The notes under the pieces are model-generated. The model saw nothing but the letters and a program-made list of their open reading frames with translations. It made no database searches and had not been told where the DNA came from. A program made the position numbers and the translations under genes. Shown here one piece after another: positions 23,382 to 34,338 of a DNA stretch of 64,000 bases. Location: contig JASKOT010000039.1 in the NCBI GenBank assembly GCA_032158125.1, positions 100,718 through 164,717 of the forward strand. Reading direction: 5' to 3'. The DNA comes from Papiliotrema nemorosa. Taxonomy: Eukaryota; Basidiomycota; Tremellomycetes; Tremellales; Rhynchogastremaceae. How positions within the stretch are numbered: position 1 is the stretch's first letter; the number at the start of each line of letters is the position of its first letter.

Positions 23382-24728
23382 GGTGGGTGAGTAAGGTCTG
23401 GTCGTTCAGATGAGGGCGATATTAAGGTAGTGCCGTTGTGAGTCGGTGCTTGGTGAGTTTTGACCATTCTTATCAGTCAAACTCAAGTTGCAGCGCCCAG
23501 GTTGAGGCGGTGTGTCTTGTTGGTCCAGTCAGACGTCAGTGCACGACACGGACGATCTTTGCTGGGCGGCTAAGTTGTCTTGGAGAGGACCCTGTCCTTG
23601 CCCTGCCACCTTTTCTGCTAGGCATCGCTGGGATAACGCCAGGGATGTAAGAGCCGGGGGAGCTGGAATTGGGTTCAAGTTGCCAAGCCAGAGATGACAC
23701 GATCCACATGGACCAGTCGCTCCACCATGATATAAGATTGACGACTGGCGATCACTTGACTGTATCATGCCCGACTGACCGTAGCTAGGCTCCCCACTCC
23801 TTCTGTTACCCGGCTCACCGAGTCTCACATAGACCCCTGCCCGGAGCTGGAGTCCTGAGTTCTACTGCATCGGCCTCGTATGTGTGCCCTGCTATACCTA
23901 CTTTGGACCTCCTATCACCCATGACTTGCAAGTTAGATGTGAGGCTGCCACGCGCGGCAAGTGCGGCAATGAGAGGGATGCATATTGCCGCCACTGAACG
24001 CATAGGGGTGACGTCACTGCCTCCACCAGCCCTCATCCCCCACCCTTCGCTTGCTGCATGAGCCCCCTTCTGCATGCATGCCGCATCGTTGCCCAATAGG
24101 GTTAGACTCTCGGCTGCGAGGGGGGCACAGAGAGAACAGATGAAAACGGGCGCGGGGGCAATCGAGAGAGGAGCCACGCCGGTGGGTGATGGTCGTGCGC
24201 CACGAATAGAACATGATCGGTGGCTTGGCCAGTAGAGCACAACCTATTCCCTTTACCGCCAATGGCCCCTTGCCCTTTACCGCATGCTCACTCTCGTGCC
24301 GACAGAGAGATCGTATGTATAGCGTCATGATGAATCCCCGACGGGGTCGGTCGTGCAATAAGCTTGCGGTCAAATTACCAAGGCGAAGCATCCCAGTGGA
24401 GGGGCAAGGGCGGACCGCTGCGGGAAACACTCTCTGGTCAGCCGATACATCCTCAAACCCGACTGATTCGGTCGTGCTCGCCCCCCTGCGCCGTCTCAGA
24501 GACAGCCTGCACCCTGTGTCGTCGTCGTGCCGGTCAACCTAGCGATTCAAACTTATCCTGAGTAAGCGACCCACCCACCTTCCCACCCGGAGCAACGTAT
24601 ATAAGACCCCTCATCCCCGATCGGGGCTTCTGTTATTCTTCCCCCCCATATCCTTTCCATCTGGAGGACCCATCTGTTGCTCCATACATCGCTAGTGAAC
24701 ACCTCGTATCCCACAGTACTCGTACACA
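23382..24728. other. 1.35 kb intergenic with TATA box at 24598
   Basis: This gap separates two divergent genes, the coiled-coil protein (minus) and a sugar transporter (plus). Short ORFs on both strands lack motifs. A TATA-like tatataa at 24598-24604 lies 125 nt before the transporter start codon and is followed by a C-rich leader. The length suggests extensive regulation of the transporter, as often seen with sugar-responsive genes. That interpretation is inference. Confidence 0.45.
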
Positions 24729-27037
24729 ATGTCGACGACCAATGAAAAGGCCGTCAAAGACCCATCGGCATATGCCTCTCATCTCGAACAGACGTCAGAC
24801 CACCCCACACGACGAGTCAACAGCCAGGAGACGTACCATGATCAAGCCCTCACTGCAAAGGAGGCTGGTGGTGGAAAGGGCTCCGGAGTGAACATTGTGG
24901 ATAACCCTCTTCGGGTGAGTGGTCATTCCAACCGAAGTCTATATCCGTCCTTGGGGGTTCTTGAGGGTTCTTGGCGCTGATAGAATAGCGACTATCCAAA
25001 GAACAAGTCGTAGCCGACGCTGAAAGATTCGCCAAGGAGAGCAACCTAGGTGAACACGCAGAACTCTTCGGACGAGCTGCGCTTGTCGCCCGAGATCCAG
25101 AAAACTTCGAAGCGGAAGGAGCACTCTTACCTGAAGAACTCGCCGCGTTGCAATATGAGCGAGACCACAAATGGCATGGACCCAAGATGCTCTGGTATGC
25201 CATTTCCCTGTGCGCTATCGGTGCCGCGACACAAGGATGGGATCAGACTGGTTCCAACGGCGCCAACTTGTCGTTCCCCAACGAGTTTGGGATCGCTGGT
25301 CCAGGTCGAGACAAGTGGATCGTCGGATTGGTCAACTCGATCATCTTCCTCACTGCGGGTTTAATGTGAGTGAAGTGTATTTTACAAGTAGTAGAGGCTG
25401 ACGATGCAGCGGAGCATGGATCGTCGACCCGCTCAATCACTACCTCGGTCGACGAGGAGAAATCTTCCTCACTGCTGCTTGTCTTACCGCTACACCCATT
25501 GCATCCGGTTTCACCCATTCTTGGCAGGCCTTGTTCGCTGTACGATTCGTCATGGGTATTGGAATCGGAGCCAAAAATGCAACTGTCCCCATCTACTCTG
25601 CCGAGATGGCTCCTGCTCGAATCAGAGGTGCTCTCGTTATGTTCTGGCAACTCTGGGTTGTAGCTGGTGAGTGCTATCTCCAATGTAAACCTCGCTGACA
25701 ACCAGGAATCTTCCTTGGTTTCTGCGCCAACGTGATCGTCAAGGACACGGGTAATATCTCTTGGAGACTTCAACTCGGTTCTGCCTTTATCCCAGCTTTC
25801 GTCCTTTTGGTCGGAATCTACTTTTGCCCCGAATCTCCACGATGGTTGATGAAACACGGTAAAAACGATAAAGCTTTCCAATCCTTCCTCAAGCTTCGAT
25901 CTCACCCCATCATCTCCGCTAGAGACTTCTACTACTCGTATGTCATCTATCAAGAAGAGTTGCAACAAGCTCGAGGGGCGGGATACTTTGATCGACTGTT
26001 TGATTGTTTCCGAGTGCCCAGGATCAGAAGGGCAAACTATGGTGCTTCGACCGTGATGATTGCTCAGCAAATGTGCGGTATCAACAGTGAGTCAACCGTG
26101 GGATCACCATTAGCCAACAGCCACTTACCCCAGTCATCTCGTTCTACTCGTCTACCATCTTCACTCAAGTCGGATACACCGATGTGCAAGCATTGTACGC
26201 TTCTCTCGGATACGGAGCGGTCCAAGTGTTGGCTACCATCCCGACCCTCTTCTTGATCGACACCAAAGGTCGACGAACCTTGACCTTGGCGGTATGTTCG
26301 AGCCAAACCTCAGGTCACTCTGGCTGACGTTACAGACATTCCCGCTCATGTGCATTTTCTTACTTGCGGCCGGTCTGTCGTTGTTGAAGGATACCGGTAG
26401 TCGAGGATCCCAAATCGGCCCTGTGGTGTTGTACGTCACAACTCACCTCTCGCGGTCTCTGTACTGACCTTCAGGTTCATCTACCTTTTCACCATTGCCT
26501 ACTCACTCGGTGAAGGACCTGTGGCCTTCCAGTACTCTGCAGAGGTGTTCCCTACCATCCAACGAGAACAAGGAATGGCCTGGGCCGTGTGCATCAACAA
26601 CACTTTCGGTATGTCATTTCCCTCCCTGCGCCTTGTAAAACAAAGCTGATGAATAGCCGGTGTTCTTAGTATCACCTTCCCTCGAATGGAAGAAGTCATG
26701 ACGGCCACTGGAGCTTGTGAGTGGTTGATCTGTTTACCCGTCAAAGTGCTAATAACCAGTCGGATTCTACGCAGGTCTCAACTTGATCGCTTGGTTTATG
26801 ATATTCTGTTTCGTCCGAGAAACCAAACAACTCACCCTGGAAGAATTAGACCAGGTCTTCTCGGTCCCTACGAGTCAATACATTTCGTACGAGCTCAAAG
26901 TCTGGTTGCCTTGGTTCATCAAGCGATACATCTTTTTCCGACGAGGTCTGCCCAAGCCTCCACCTATCATCGGTACGGGCCGACACACCGGAAGCGATGA
27001 TGTGCTCGTACACAAAGACGCCAAGGCTCACGCCTAA
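24729..27037 (+). CDS. MFS sugar/polyol transporter
   Basis: This is a plasma-membrane sugar-porter-family MFS protein. It has an unusually long hydrophilic N-terminus of about 130 residues, which includes HAELFGRAALVARDPENFE and PEELAALQYERDHKWHGP. The first helix follows, with QGWDQTGSNGANLSFP. Diagnostic motifs are YLGRRGEIFLTA (loop 2-3), VRFVMGIGIGAKNATVPIY, APARIRGALVMFWQLWVVAG, CPESPRWLMKHGK (PESPR), AQQMCGIN and LIDTKGRRTLTL. FAYSL-type sites appear as AYSLGEGPVAFQYSAEVFP, with the C-end motif FVRETKQLTLEELDQVF. At least six introns are present. The long N-terminus resembles that of fungal inositol/polyol-type porters, so myo-inositol or a polyol is possible, but the substrate cannot be fixed from sequence alone. 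Confidence 0.9.
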
Positions 27038-27254
27038 GTATAAAAGGTGGAGAATGGAGGTTGTGTGAGAAGAGTAGGAGAAATCAATGTGTCTATAGCG
27101 AAAGTCTCCGTATTACTGCTTTTTATGCAGCTCGTGTATCGTATGCGGTTTGCCGTATCTCTGAGAGAGGTGCCGTGGCATTTATGCAGCATAGGCGCCC
27201 TCTCGACTGGTACGAGCAACAACATAAAGACTAAAATGGCGTACAGCGGGAACA

Positions 27255-29172
27255 TCATAGACCGGCCAGCTGTTCCGTTGGCGGCTTGTACTGCCCAAAC
27301 CCTTTAGCTTCGTACAACAGATCCGTTCTAATCACAAACTTCCCTCCTCCCTCCCCGACAGAGCTGCCCTCATGTAGTAGTGACCCGTGGGTGTCACCAT
27401 GGGCTATTGATCAGCGCAAGATCACGACGGGATTGGAGGAAAAGCAAGGCCCGTGTCAGAGCCTCATAGGAAGGAAGCGGAATAGTGGAATGGTGCTCAC
27501 GGAAACATAGAACCGCGCCCTGGATAGGTCGGACAGAAGTAGCTTCCATCACTCCCATCTTGTCTGAAGGAAGGAAAAAAGTCGTACTGCCCGTTCCTTC
27601 CGGAATGTCAGAGTTTAGATAAACGAGCAGAGTATATCGAGACCAGAGGGGATCATTGGACGGTTGGGAGCTGTGGTCTCGTCAGCGCAGATGGGATGTA
27701 TGTAGATAGGGACTCACTCGTGTAGATATTCCCCGGTGTCGCTCAGTCCAGCAGCTGGCCATGCGCCGTCAATGTGAGGCTGGACATCAGCATTAGTTCC
27801 AGGGTGCAGTCCGGGGTGACGTTTTCACGAAGCAATGTTCGAAGAGGGATGCTACTGAGAATTGAAATCGTGCAAACTCACTCGGTACGCTTGGTTTTGT
27901 GTATATTGGTATACCCTAAACCTCGCATTGATCCCTCTTACTTTCCCACCTCCTTGTCCATCCTCTGTCCGGTGCGCAGTGGGCGGAACAAAAGGAAGAA
28001 GCTGTGAATAAAAGTGATCCAGGAAATGTTTGTCTGCCAACCAAACAAAGTTCCGAGCGAGGATCTAGCGTGAGCCTTACATCTCACAGAGGCAAGGCAT
28101 ATGCGATACTCACAGAATTTTTCATTGTTGCCGACCCTTGAGCTGGCTCATCTTTCTCAAATCCTATTGCTTCTGCCGCTTGCACAATTTGCAGACATTC
28201 CTCCGGGGTGAAAACATCGAGCACGATGAAGGCGCCAGGGACGCCCGGGACGGGGATACTGCTCGGTGCGCATCGTTCAGAACTTGAGGTAAGTTTGATG
28301 GCTTCCGGAGAAGAGGCGTAGACTGTGGAAGGGTAAAGATTGGGAGGACGACGGAGATGGGCTTCGGTGTGTTGCACCACTCGGAAATGGGGATAAGGTG
28401 TTGGTGGGGGTCCGTCTGTTCCTCAGCTCAAGTCTCTTCGTGGGAAACAGCTGCTGTATCATGCAAAAGGTCGACATACCAAATAGAATCCCATTGGTCA
28501 TCCTCTCCCAGACTCTGATCTCCCCTTCCAAATCGTCTCTAGCGGACCATACAGGTTTATGAACAATCTGCAATCCACCCTCCATCCCTGCCCCAGCTCT
28601 TTCAGGACTGACATGACCTCCCGCAATACGCAAGATGAGATCCAAACATCGCATAGCATCCGGATCGGCTGCGGTGTCCACGGTAGAAGTCGCGTCGCAT
28701 TCACGAACCCAGCGTTGAAGGGCACCGAGTTTTGGAGGGATTTTCCGGACAAACATTTCGTATAGCAGAATAAGGGCATCTTCAAATCGGTAGTCACGTA
28801 ACGCGGTGGATATCTTCGACGTGAGGGATGTACCTGAAGTCAGCATTTACCATACGATGGTTAAAGACCATGATCGGAATCATGCTCGTAAGTGATTTAG
28901 GACTCACCCAAAGCTGCTCCTTCGCCCAGTACCCTATGCAGCCCATATAAAGACCTCTTGAGATCCTTCATCCGTCTATCCGCAAGCTCGCTCGGATCCT
29001 CTGCAAGCGCATTGAGGGTTTCAATGGTGATGAGCAGATCCTCGTCGGAGATCAACGAGTCTCCCTCATAATCCACAGCTGTGGGTTTCGCAGGTGATTT
29101 GGATGGACCGGCGACCGCATTGTTTTCGGTCAGTCGACGTTTCTTATTCGCCTTGTTGGAGTTTTTGCCCAT
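27255..29172 (-). CDS. 2OG-Fe(II) oxygenase with uncharacterised N-terminus
   Basis: The start MGKNSNKANKKRRLTE is basic and could direct the protein to the nucleus. The first third (SDEDLLITIETLNALAED, FEDALILLYEMFVRKIPPK, QRWVRECDA) is helical and unrecognised. The second part is a prolyl-4-hydroxylase-like dioxygenase. It includes PGAFIVLDVFTPEECLQIV, WLADKHFLDHFYSQLLPF and NARFRVYQYTQNQAYR, then PHIDGAWPAAG with the iron-binding H-x-D. After this come YLNSDIPEGTGSTTFFLP, SVRPIQGAVLCF, SLLHEGSSV (distal His) and FVIRTDLLYEAKG (2-oxoglutarate-binding Arg). All iron and co-substrate ligands are present. The C-terminus ends KPPTEQLAGL. The exons before the H-x-D region are separated by several introns. 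The substrate is unknown; protein hydroxylation is a plausible inference. Confidence 0.83.
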
Positions 29173-29806
29173 GGTGATGATGCAGAATGACTATTAAATG
29201 GTGTCGAGGGGGATGTTGTCAGAGACGGAAGTCTAGGTGATCTGCCCGAAAAAATAACACCCGAAAGTGGCCCCGCCCTCACCTGCTGACATTTTCCCAA
29301 CTCTCGGGAACGGTTCCTATGCATATGCAGCTCAGAAGGGGAGGATGGGGCAGTGAACGATGGAGAGAGATCGGATCCGCTGCATGCAAAGAGATGTTCT
29401 CGTACCGGGCAGCCACCGCACAAGTGGCTAGCTTTGGCTTGCCCCGTCTCGCCACTAGCAGCCCTCCGGTTAACGACGAGGACTCATTCGACTGGAAGTG
29501 ATCCTCTTTTCTCTCATCGGTAGGTCCAATACGAAAGAGCCAAGTGCGAAGAGACGAGAGGTTCACCGTCGCACGAATGAGGAATCTACGACTGAATTGA
29601 TCCTCGTATAAGGACCGAAGAAAGGCAAATCTGCTGCTCGGTGAAGATTGTGCTGGTCGAGCTCAGTTTCACCCGCCAATGTCTGCCTACCGTCCTTTAT
29701 CTGATCGCTGGATCTTTACGAGTGTAAAACTGACGTGGGCCCTCCTAAGGTGATCAGGATGTGAGATAGAAAAGCAACTCCCTGCGGCAAAAGGATCAGC
29801 ACCTCA
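29173..29806. promoter_or_regulatory. Divergent promoter region, 2OG oxygenase / APH-like kinase
   Basis: This 634 bp gap separates the divergent starts at 29172 and 29807. ORFs here are short and overlap on both strands without motifs. No TATA box stands out near either start. Confidence 0.4.
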
Positions 29807-31379
29807 ATGGGTCAGTCAAGTTGCGAACAAGACCATCTGATCCAGCCTCACATCAAGCAAAATTTTCGACTCGACACGGGTCCTCCTCACGAGAATGGAG
29901 CTATTATCCCCTTCTTCCTTGTCATGCCTGACTTGTATACCCGCATGTCTGCGTCTCCTCAAGACTGCTCCATGTCGAACGTATACGGTCTGCGCTGGTC
30001 GGAGAGGCCTCTTTTCGGAACTCAAGCTCTTAAATGGTCCGTGGAGCCTGATCAGAATGCAATCGGACACATTGTCAGGACCGAACTGGAAATCTCGACT
30101 GGTACAAAGGTCGACGTCGCTTTCCTGGCCGACGGATGTTTCAACAAGATTTATAAAGTTTGTGCAGACGGACAGGCGTTCGTCCTACGAGTCAGCTTAC
30201 CCCTCTTTGCACCGTTGAAGGTCGACTCTGAGGTCGCCACGAGCTGCTTTATCCGCAAGGTAGTGAGTGACCGCGAGAACCGTAGAACTGGGAATGCATC
30301 TGATCTCTCAGTCGCCAGTCCCTGTGCCCAAGATATACGCCTTTGACCCAACCTGCGATAATGTCCTTCGCTTCCCATGGATTCTCATGGAATTTGTGAC
30401 TGGGGAAACGGCTCGACTAGCGTGGCGGCACCTAGAGGATGAGCATAAAGAGCACCTTGTTCGTCAACTGGCAATTTTACATTCTCGACTGTTCGATCAT
30501 CCTTTCCGAACCATTGGGAGTCTGTGCCATTCGTCCGGATCAATTCGTACTCGTCATTCCTCTCGGATGGTCACCGTAGCCACTCTCAGCGTGACATTTG
30601 GAATGGTGTATTGTCCCAGTATCACCCTCTCGATTGTCCTCGTGTGGCTGGCTGGTGCTGTGCTCACCCATTCTACTCGATCTGCCAGCTACGGCTTGGA
30701 AATCGGCAAGTTGATCGATATCAAGTCAGTCCAAGCGAACTCACACCCAGCATTTCGTAACACGCACGAATGGCTCTCGGAAAGGCTTACACGCGCGTCA
30801 GATCCCAATCACGGAGACTTTGCATTCGCTACTCGACTCTCGGCATTGTTACCTCAACTATACGGTAAATTGGACGAAGAATGCACCCTGCTCTCACCTC
30901 ATGACTTGCACGCGGACAATATCATGGTCGATAGAGCCGGAAATGTTACAGGTCTGCTGGACTGGGAGTTCACATCGACTGTTCCAGTGTGGAAAGCGTG
31001 TCAGCCTCCCAAATTCTTCGATCCTGGGAGGCAGGACAAGAAAGACGAAGCCCCCCAGCTAGATGGGCCGGATGATCAGCCAGACGACGAGTTTTACGAA
31101 GATAGCAGGGAATGGGAGATGAAGATCCGCTATCGGGGTCTCTTTCTGGAAATGATGGAAGAAATGCAGCCTCACTGGGCTGCGATACATAGCGCAGCCG
31201 AGGTGGAGAGGGAGTTTGAAGAAGCGCTCTCAGAGTTCGAGATCGGCTGGGCGGGAGAATCTACCGATCTCGAGTGGATTGAACAAGTGGAAGCGGCTCT
31301 TAAATTGAGAGGTCCGTTTGATGCGCGCAGCCCAAAACCGCTTCTAGGGGTGGAATCAAGGTACGCTGACCTGCTGTAG
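29807..31379 (+). CDS. Aminoglycoside-phosphotransferase-like kinase
   Basis: This is a fungal member of the APH/choline-kinase-like phosphotransferase family. The N-lobe contains VDVAFLADGCFNKIYKVC and AFVLRVSLP. After an intron (about 30260-30311) come SPVPVPKIYAFDPT and PWILMEFVTGETARLAW, the hinge region. The C-lobe has the catalytic loop LLSPHDLHADNIMVDRAGNV (Brenner His-Asp and Asn) and the metal-binding LLDWEFTSTVP. It then continues with an acidic insert (DGPDDQPDDEFYEDSREWE) and a long helical tail. The stretch at about 30530-30700 reads poorly in every frame (MVYCPSITLSIVLVWLAGAV in the open one), so an extra intron may be missed. Many such fungal proteins have no known substrate; I assign none. 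It ends 1.3 kb before the next gene. Confidence 0.78.
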
Positions 31380-32700
31380 ACATCTATACTCCAGGAGTGT
31401 AATCATGAACATTATTCAAAATTCAAATCCCCATGCTGACCCTTACAACACCGAGGGTCTCATACCTGTCCAAAACTGTGAAAGCATGCCCCTGATCTCA
31501 TACCTCCATCCCACTTTGGGTTGGAGTCTCTGGTTCTCATTGATCGATCGATTCGTCGGGAGATCGATCCGTCAGGACATAGATGAACGCATTGTTGAAC
31601 GCATTGTCGAACTCGGGAGGGAAACGATGATGGGGTCCAATATTCGTTTCCCACTGAGTTTGAATGTAAGGACACTAGACACGATCGCTCCGTATATGTG
31701 CTTCGGTCATTGAACCACGCATGCATGCCCATGTATGCTCACTCCCAAGACCGAGTGGTGGTGTTGCACGGAAATCCCGACGGAGAGCCAAGGGGAAACC
31801 GAGGCCATTCATCGGCGGCCGAAGGTTGCTTCGTTTCAGAGAGAAAATTAACCGGGAAACCCTTGCCGTGAATGGTTTCATGCCCTTGACCTGGATGGAT
31901 GCAAAGTGCCGCGCAGGGATCACGATCCAGCGTCGATTTCCCTGAGCCAAGCTGAGTTCTAATGAATGCGTGGACAACGTGTCTCTTGCTCCCGAACAGC
32001 ATCCGTGCGCCACATGAAACGGAGCATGATGCTCCACATAGCTGTGTTGGAGCCAACCTGTGTCAGCGCTCCTCGACCGGCAAGGGCACCGCAGCGTCCA
32101 TTTAAAGTATCCTATTCTCCTTTGAATAAGCTGCCGGTGCGGACTTTTTACTCGACAACATGTTTCCAACCCTCAGCAGGGAAGTAAGACTCAAGCTCAC
32201 TTGATTCCAGCGCTGCCAACCAAGCTCGGGACCGAGGTCAATCTGAGCCTGTGTGATGGGATGAGAAGCACTAAGTGATACTGATGAGAAGCCCTGCTTA
32301 CACTCCGTTTCAGGACCTCGTTGAATGGATATGATGATAAGGTATTGGGGTTCACTGGGGTGGAGGTAGACCAACAGACGAGGAACAGGAGCATCCTCTG
32401 GAAATCCCTCGCTATATGACGCCGACTTCCCATGACGACCCGCCAAGCTCGAAATGTGAGACGTTGGCAGGGAATGAGTGAGGTCCAGCTCTGCCAACCG
32501 GCTCGGGAGGATCCCCCATGCCAGGGCAAGGCAATAACACGAAGCCACATGAAACTATACACCACTGGCGAGACTCAATCAACAATCCGGCATGGTGGGA
32601 AGCAAACATTCACAGGTCGTCGTCGCTGGTGAGACGATATATAACGAAGAAAACGAAGACGGGAAAGTCACTCCCATCCTCTGTTCAGACTCTCGCAATC
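31380..32700. other. 1.3 kb intergenic with TATA box at 32638
   Basis: Only short ORFs are present, for example a plus-strand 102-codon frame at 31405, and none has a recognisable motif or splice partner. A tandem near-repeat (gaacgcattgt twice near 31587) is seen. A TATA-like tatataa at 32638-32644 is 57 nt before the start codon of the secreted Cys-rich protein. Confidence 0.4.
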
Positions 32701-33778
32701 ATGGTAGCCTTTCGACATGTCGTGACCACACTCGTTGGAGTCCTCTCGTTCGCTCGAATCAGTATGGCAGCTGGCCTCTTCGAGTCGGACCACTCCCTCG
32801 TGGCCCGACAGAATGGTGCGGTCAATGGAAACATCTGTGCCAACCTCGATCTGACTCTTTTGGGTATCACTGTCGTCAGAGGGTAAGTCCTTCTACCGAC
32901 CCCTCGTCCCATGGCTCAATTTGCAGCCTTTGTCTCTGTGCTCAGGGTGGTGTGCTTACCCCGGCATCGGTTCTCGCTATCAATCAGCAAGTCACGGCCA
33001 ATCAAGGCGTTCTCGCTCCTGTCATCAACCTTGTGGGAGGTCTTTCTGGTGCTATCACCACCATCACTGCCAACGCTCTGCCTCTCGTGAGTACAACGAC
33101 ACCCTACACGATCAGTGATTGATCAGCAGCTGCTGTCGCAACCGACATCATGCAGGTACCCTGCCAATTCGACCCCAAACGCTTGTGGATCTTGTGGTTA
33201 TGGTGAGTTCTTCGCCCGCAAGATCAGAATACAGCTGAGATGTAGCTTGCTTCTCCAACTCCACCGTAACCTATGTCCCATGTGGTGCCTCTTGTATCCT
33301 TCAAGGCGCACCTTGCATATCCGGTGTCCCAGGGAGGAAGCGAGATGAGACCTCTAGCCGAATCTCTTTCGAGTGGGTTCTTTCTGTTTGATTGTGCCGA
33401 TCAGTGCTGATGCCTTAGCTGCCCCAAAGGATTGGAAGCGTGCTTGATCCCGGGCCGACCGGGTCTTCGTGGGGAGTACGAGTGCATCGATACCTCTTCC
33501 GATCTTGAGTCTTGTACGTGAACAACGTGTTTTGATGAGCATCAGCTGACAATGCAGGTGGAGGTTGCGTGAGCCCTCGCCCAGGCGGAAAGACGGGGGT
33601 CGACTGCTCGAGCATACCGAACGTGGGGTCGTCGTCTTGTGTCAAAGGGCAGTGCCGAGTCGAGTCATGTCTGAAGGGTTACGCCCTGGAAGACTCTCGT
33701 TGCGTCAAGTCCTCCCGTCCTCTCGTGGGATATTGGGCCGCACTGGAGGATAGTGCCCGGATGGTGTTGGCGCAATGA
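32701..33778 (+). CDS. PriA-like secreted Cys-rich protein
   Basis: The N-terminus [18 protein letters not shown] is a signal peptide, followed by SLVARQ, a possible Kex2-like processing site. After [12 protein letters not shown] an intron leads to [20 protein letters not shown] and [17 protein letters not shown], a hydrophobic segment. The C-terminal half is Cys-rich: [72 protein letters not shown]. This layout matches the basidiomycete priA family, named after a Lentinula fruiting-body protein, whose members are secreted or wall-associated. Six exons are needed to read it. A related C-terminal module occurs at 40.7-40.9 kb. The function of the family is not settled. Confidence 0.8.
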
Positions 33779-34338
33779 GTATATGAGATTGCACCTGTGC
33801 TGTAGGGACTACACCCATTATAATAGACTGTACCGAACAAAGATACCCGTACTCGTACCCAAGGACAATGGACAATGGACAATCATGGATAACAGTCAAG
33901 CGTAGTCTGTCCCAGTCATCTCTTGATGGGTTTGTCTCATTTCAATACACTTACTGCATGTGCCTCCATTGCCTTCTGGGTGGAGGGATACTTGGAATTC
34001 CATTTTTAAGGTCATCCCGGATGTCGCTCGGCCCGGCTCGGTGTGGCCCGAAATAGAAGTAACCATCATCCCCTTAGCTCGATCCACCACAAGCACGATT
34101 CCGACGCTAGCGGTCTAGCAGGGCATCCACCGGGAAACAATGGCAGTGGAGTTCGTGCCGGAAATCAGGCGGACAGCGGGCAAGGGGTATATAACGAGCC
34201 AAAGATCGGGGGAACCCCACGTCTAAGCGGTGGAGACCCAGAGTATCGTACCCACACCTCACCTTTCTCGAATAAACAACACCCTAATACTGGCGATCGG
34301 GAAAACTAGAGAGTCGTATCTCTTTGCGCTATCTTATC
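33779..34338. promoter_or_regulatory. Intergenic with TATA box at 34188
   Basis: This 560 bp stretch holds the 3' end of the priA-like gene and the promoter of the next transporter. A TATA-like tatataa at 34188-34194 lies 145 nt before the start codon. No other gene is seen. Confidence 0.45.

Noticed and set aside
31405..31713. 102-codon plus-strand ORF after the APH-like kinase
   Set aside because: No motif, no flanking splice signals and unremarkable composition; kept only as intergenic.
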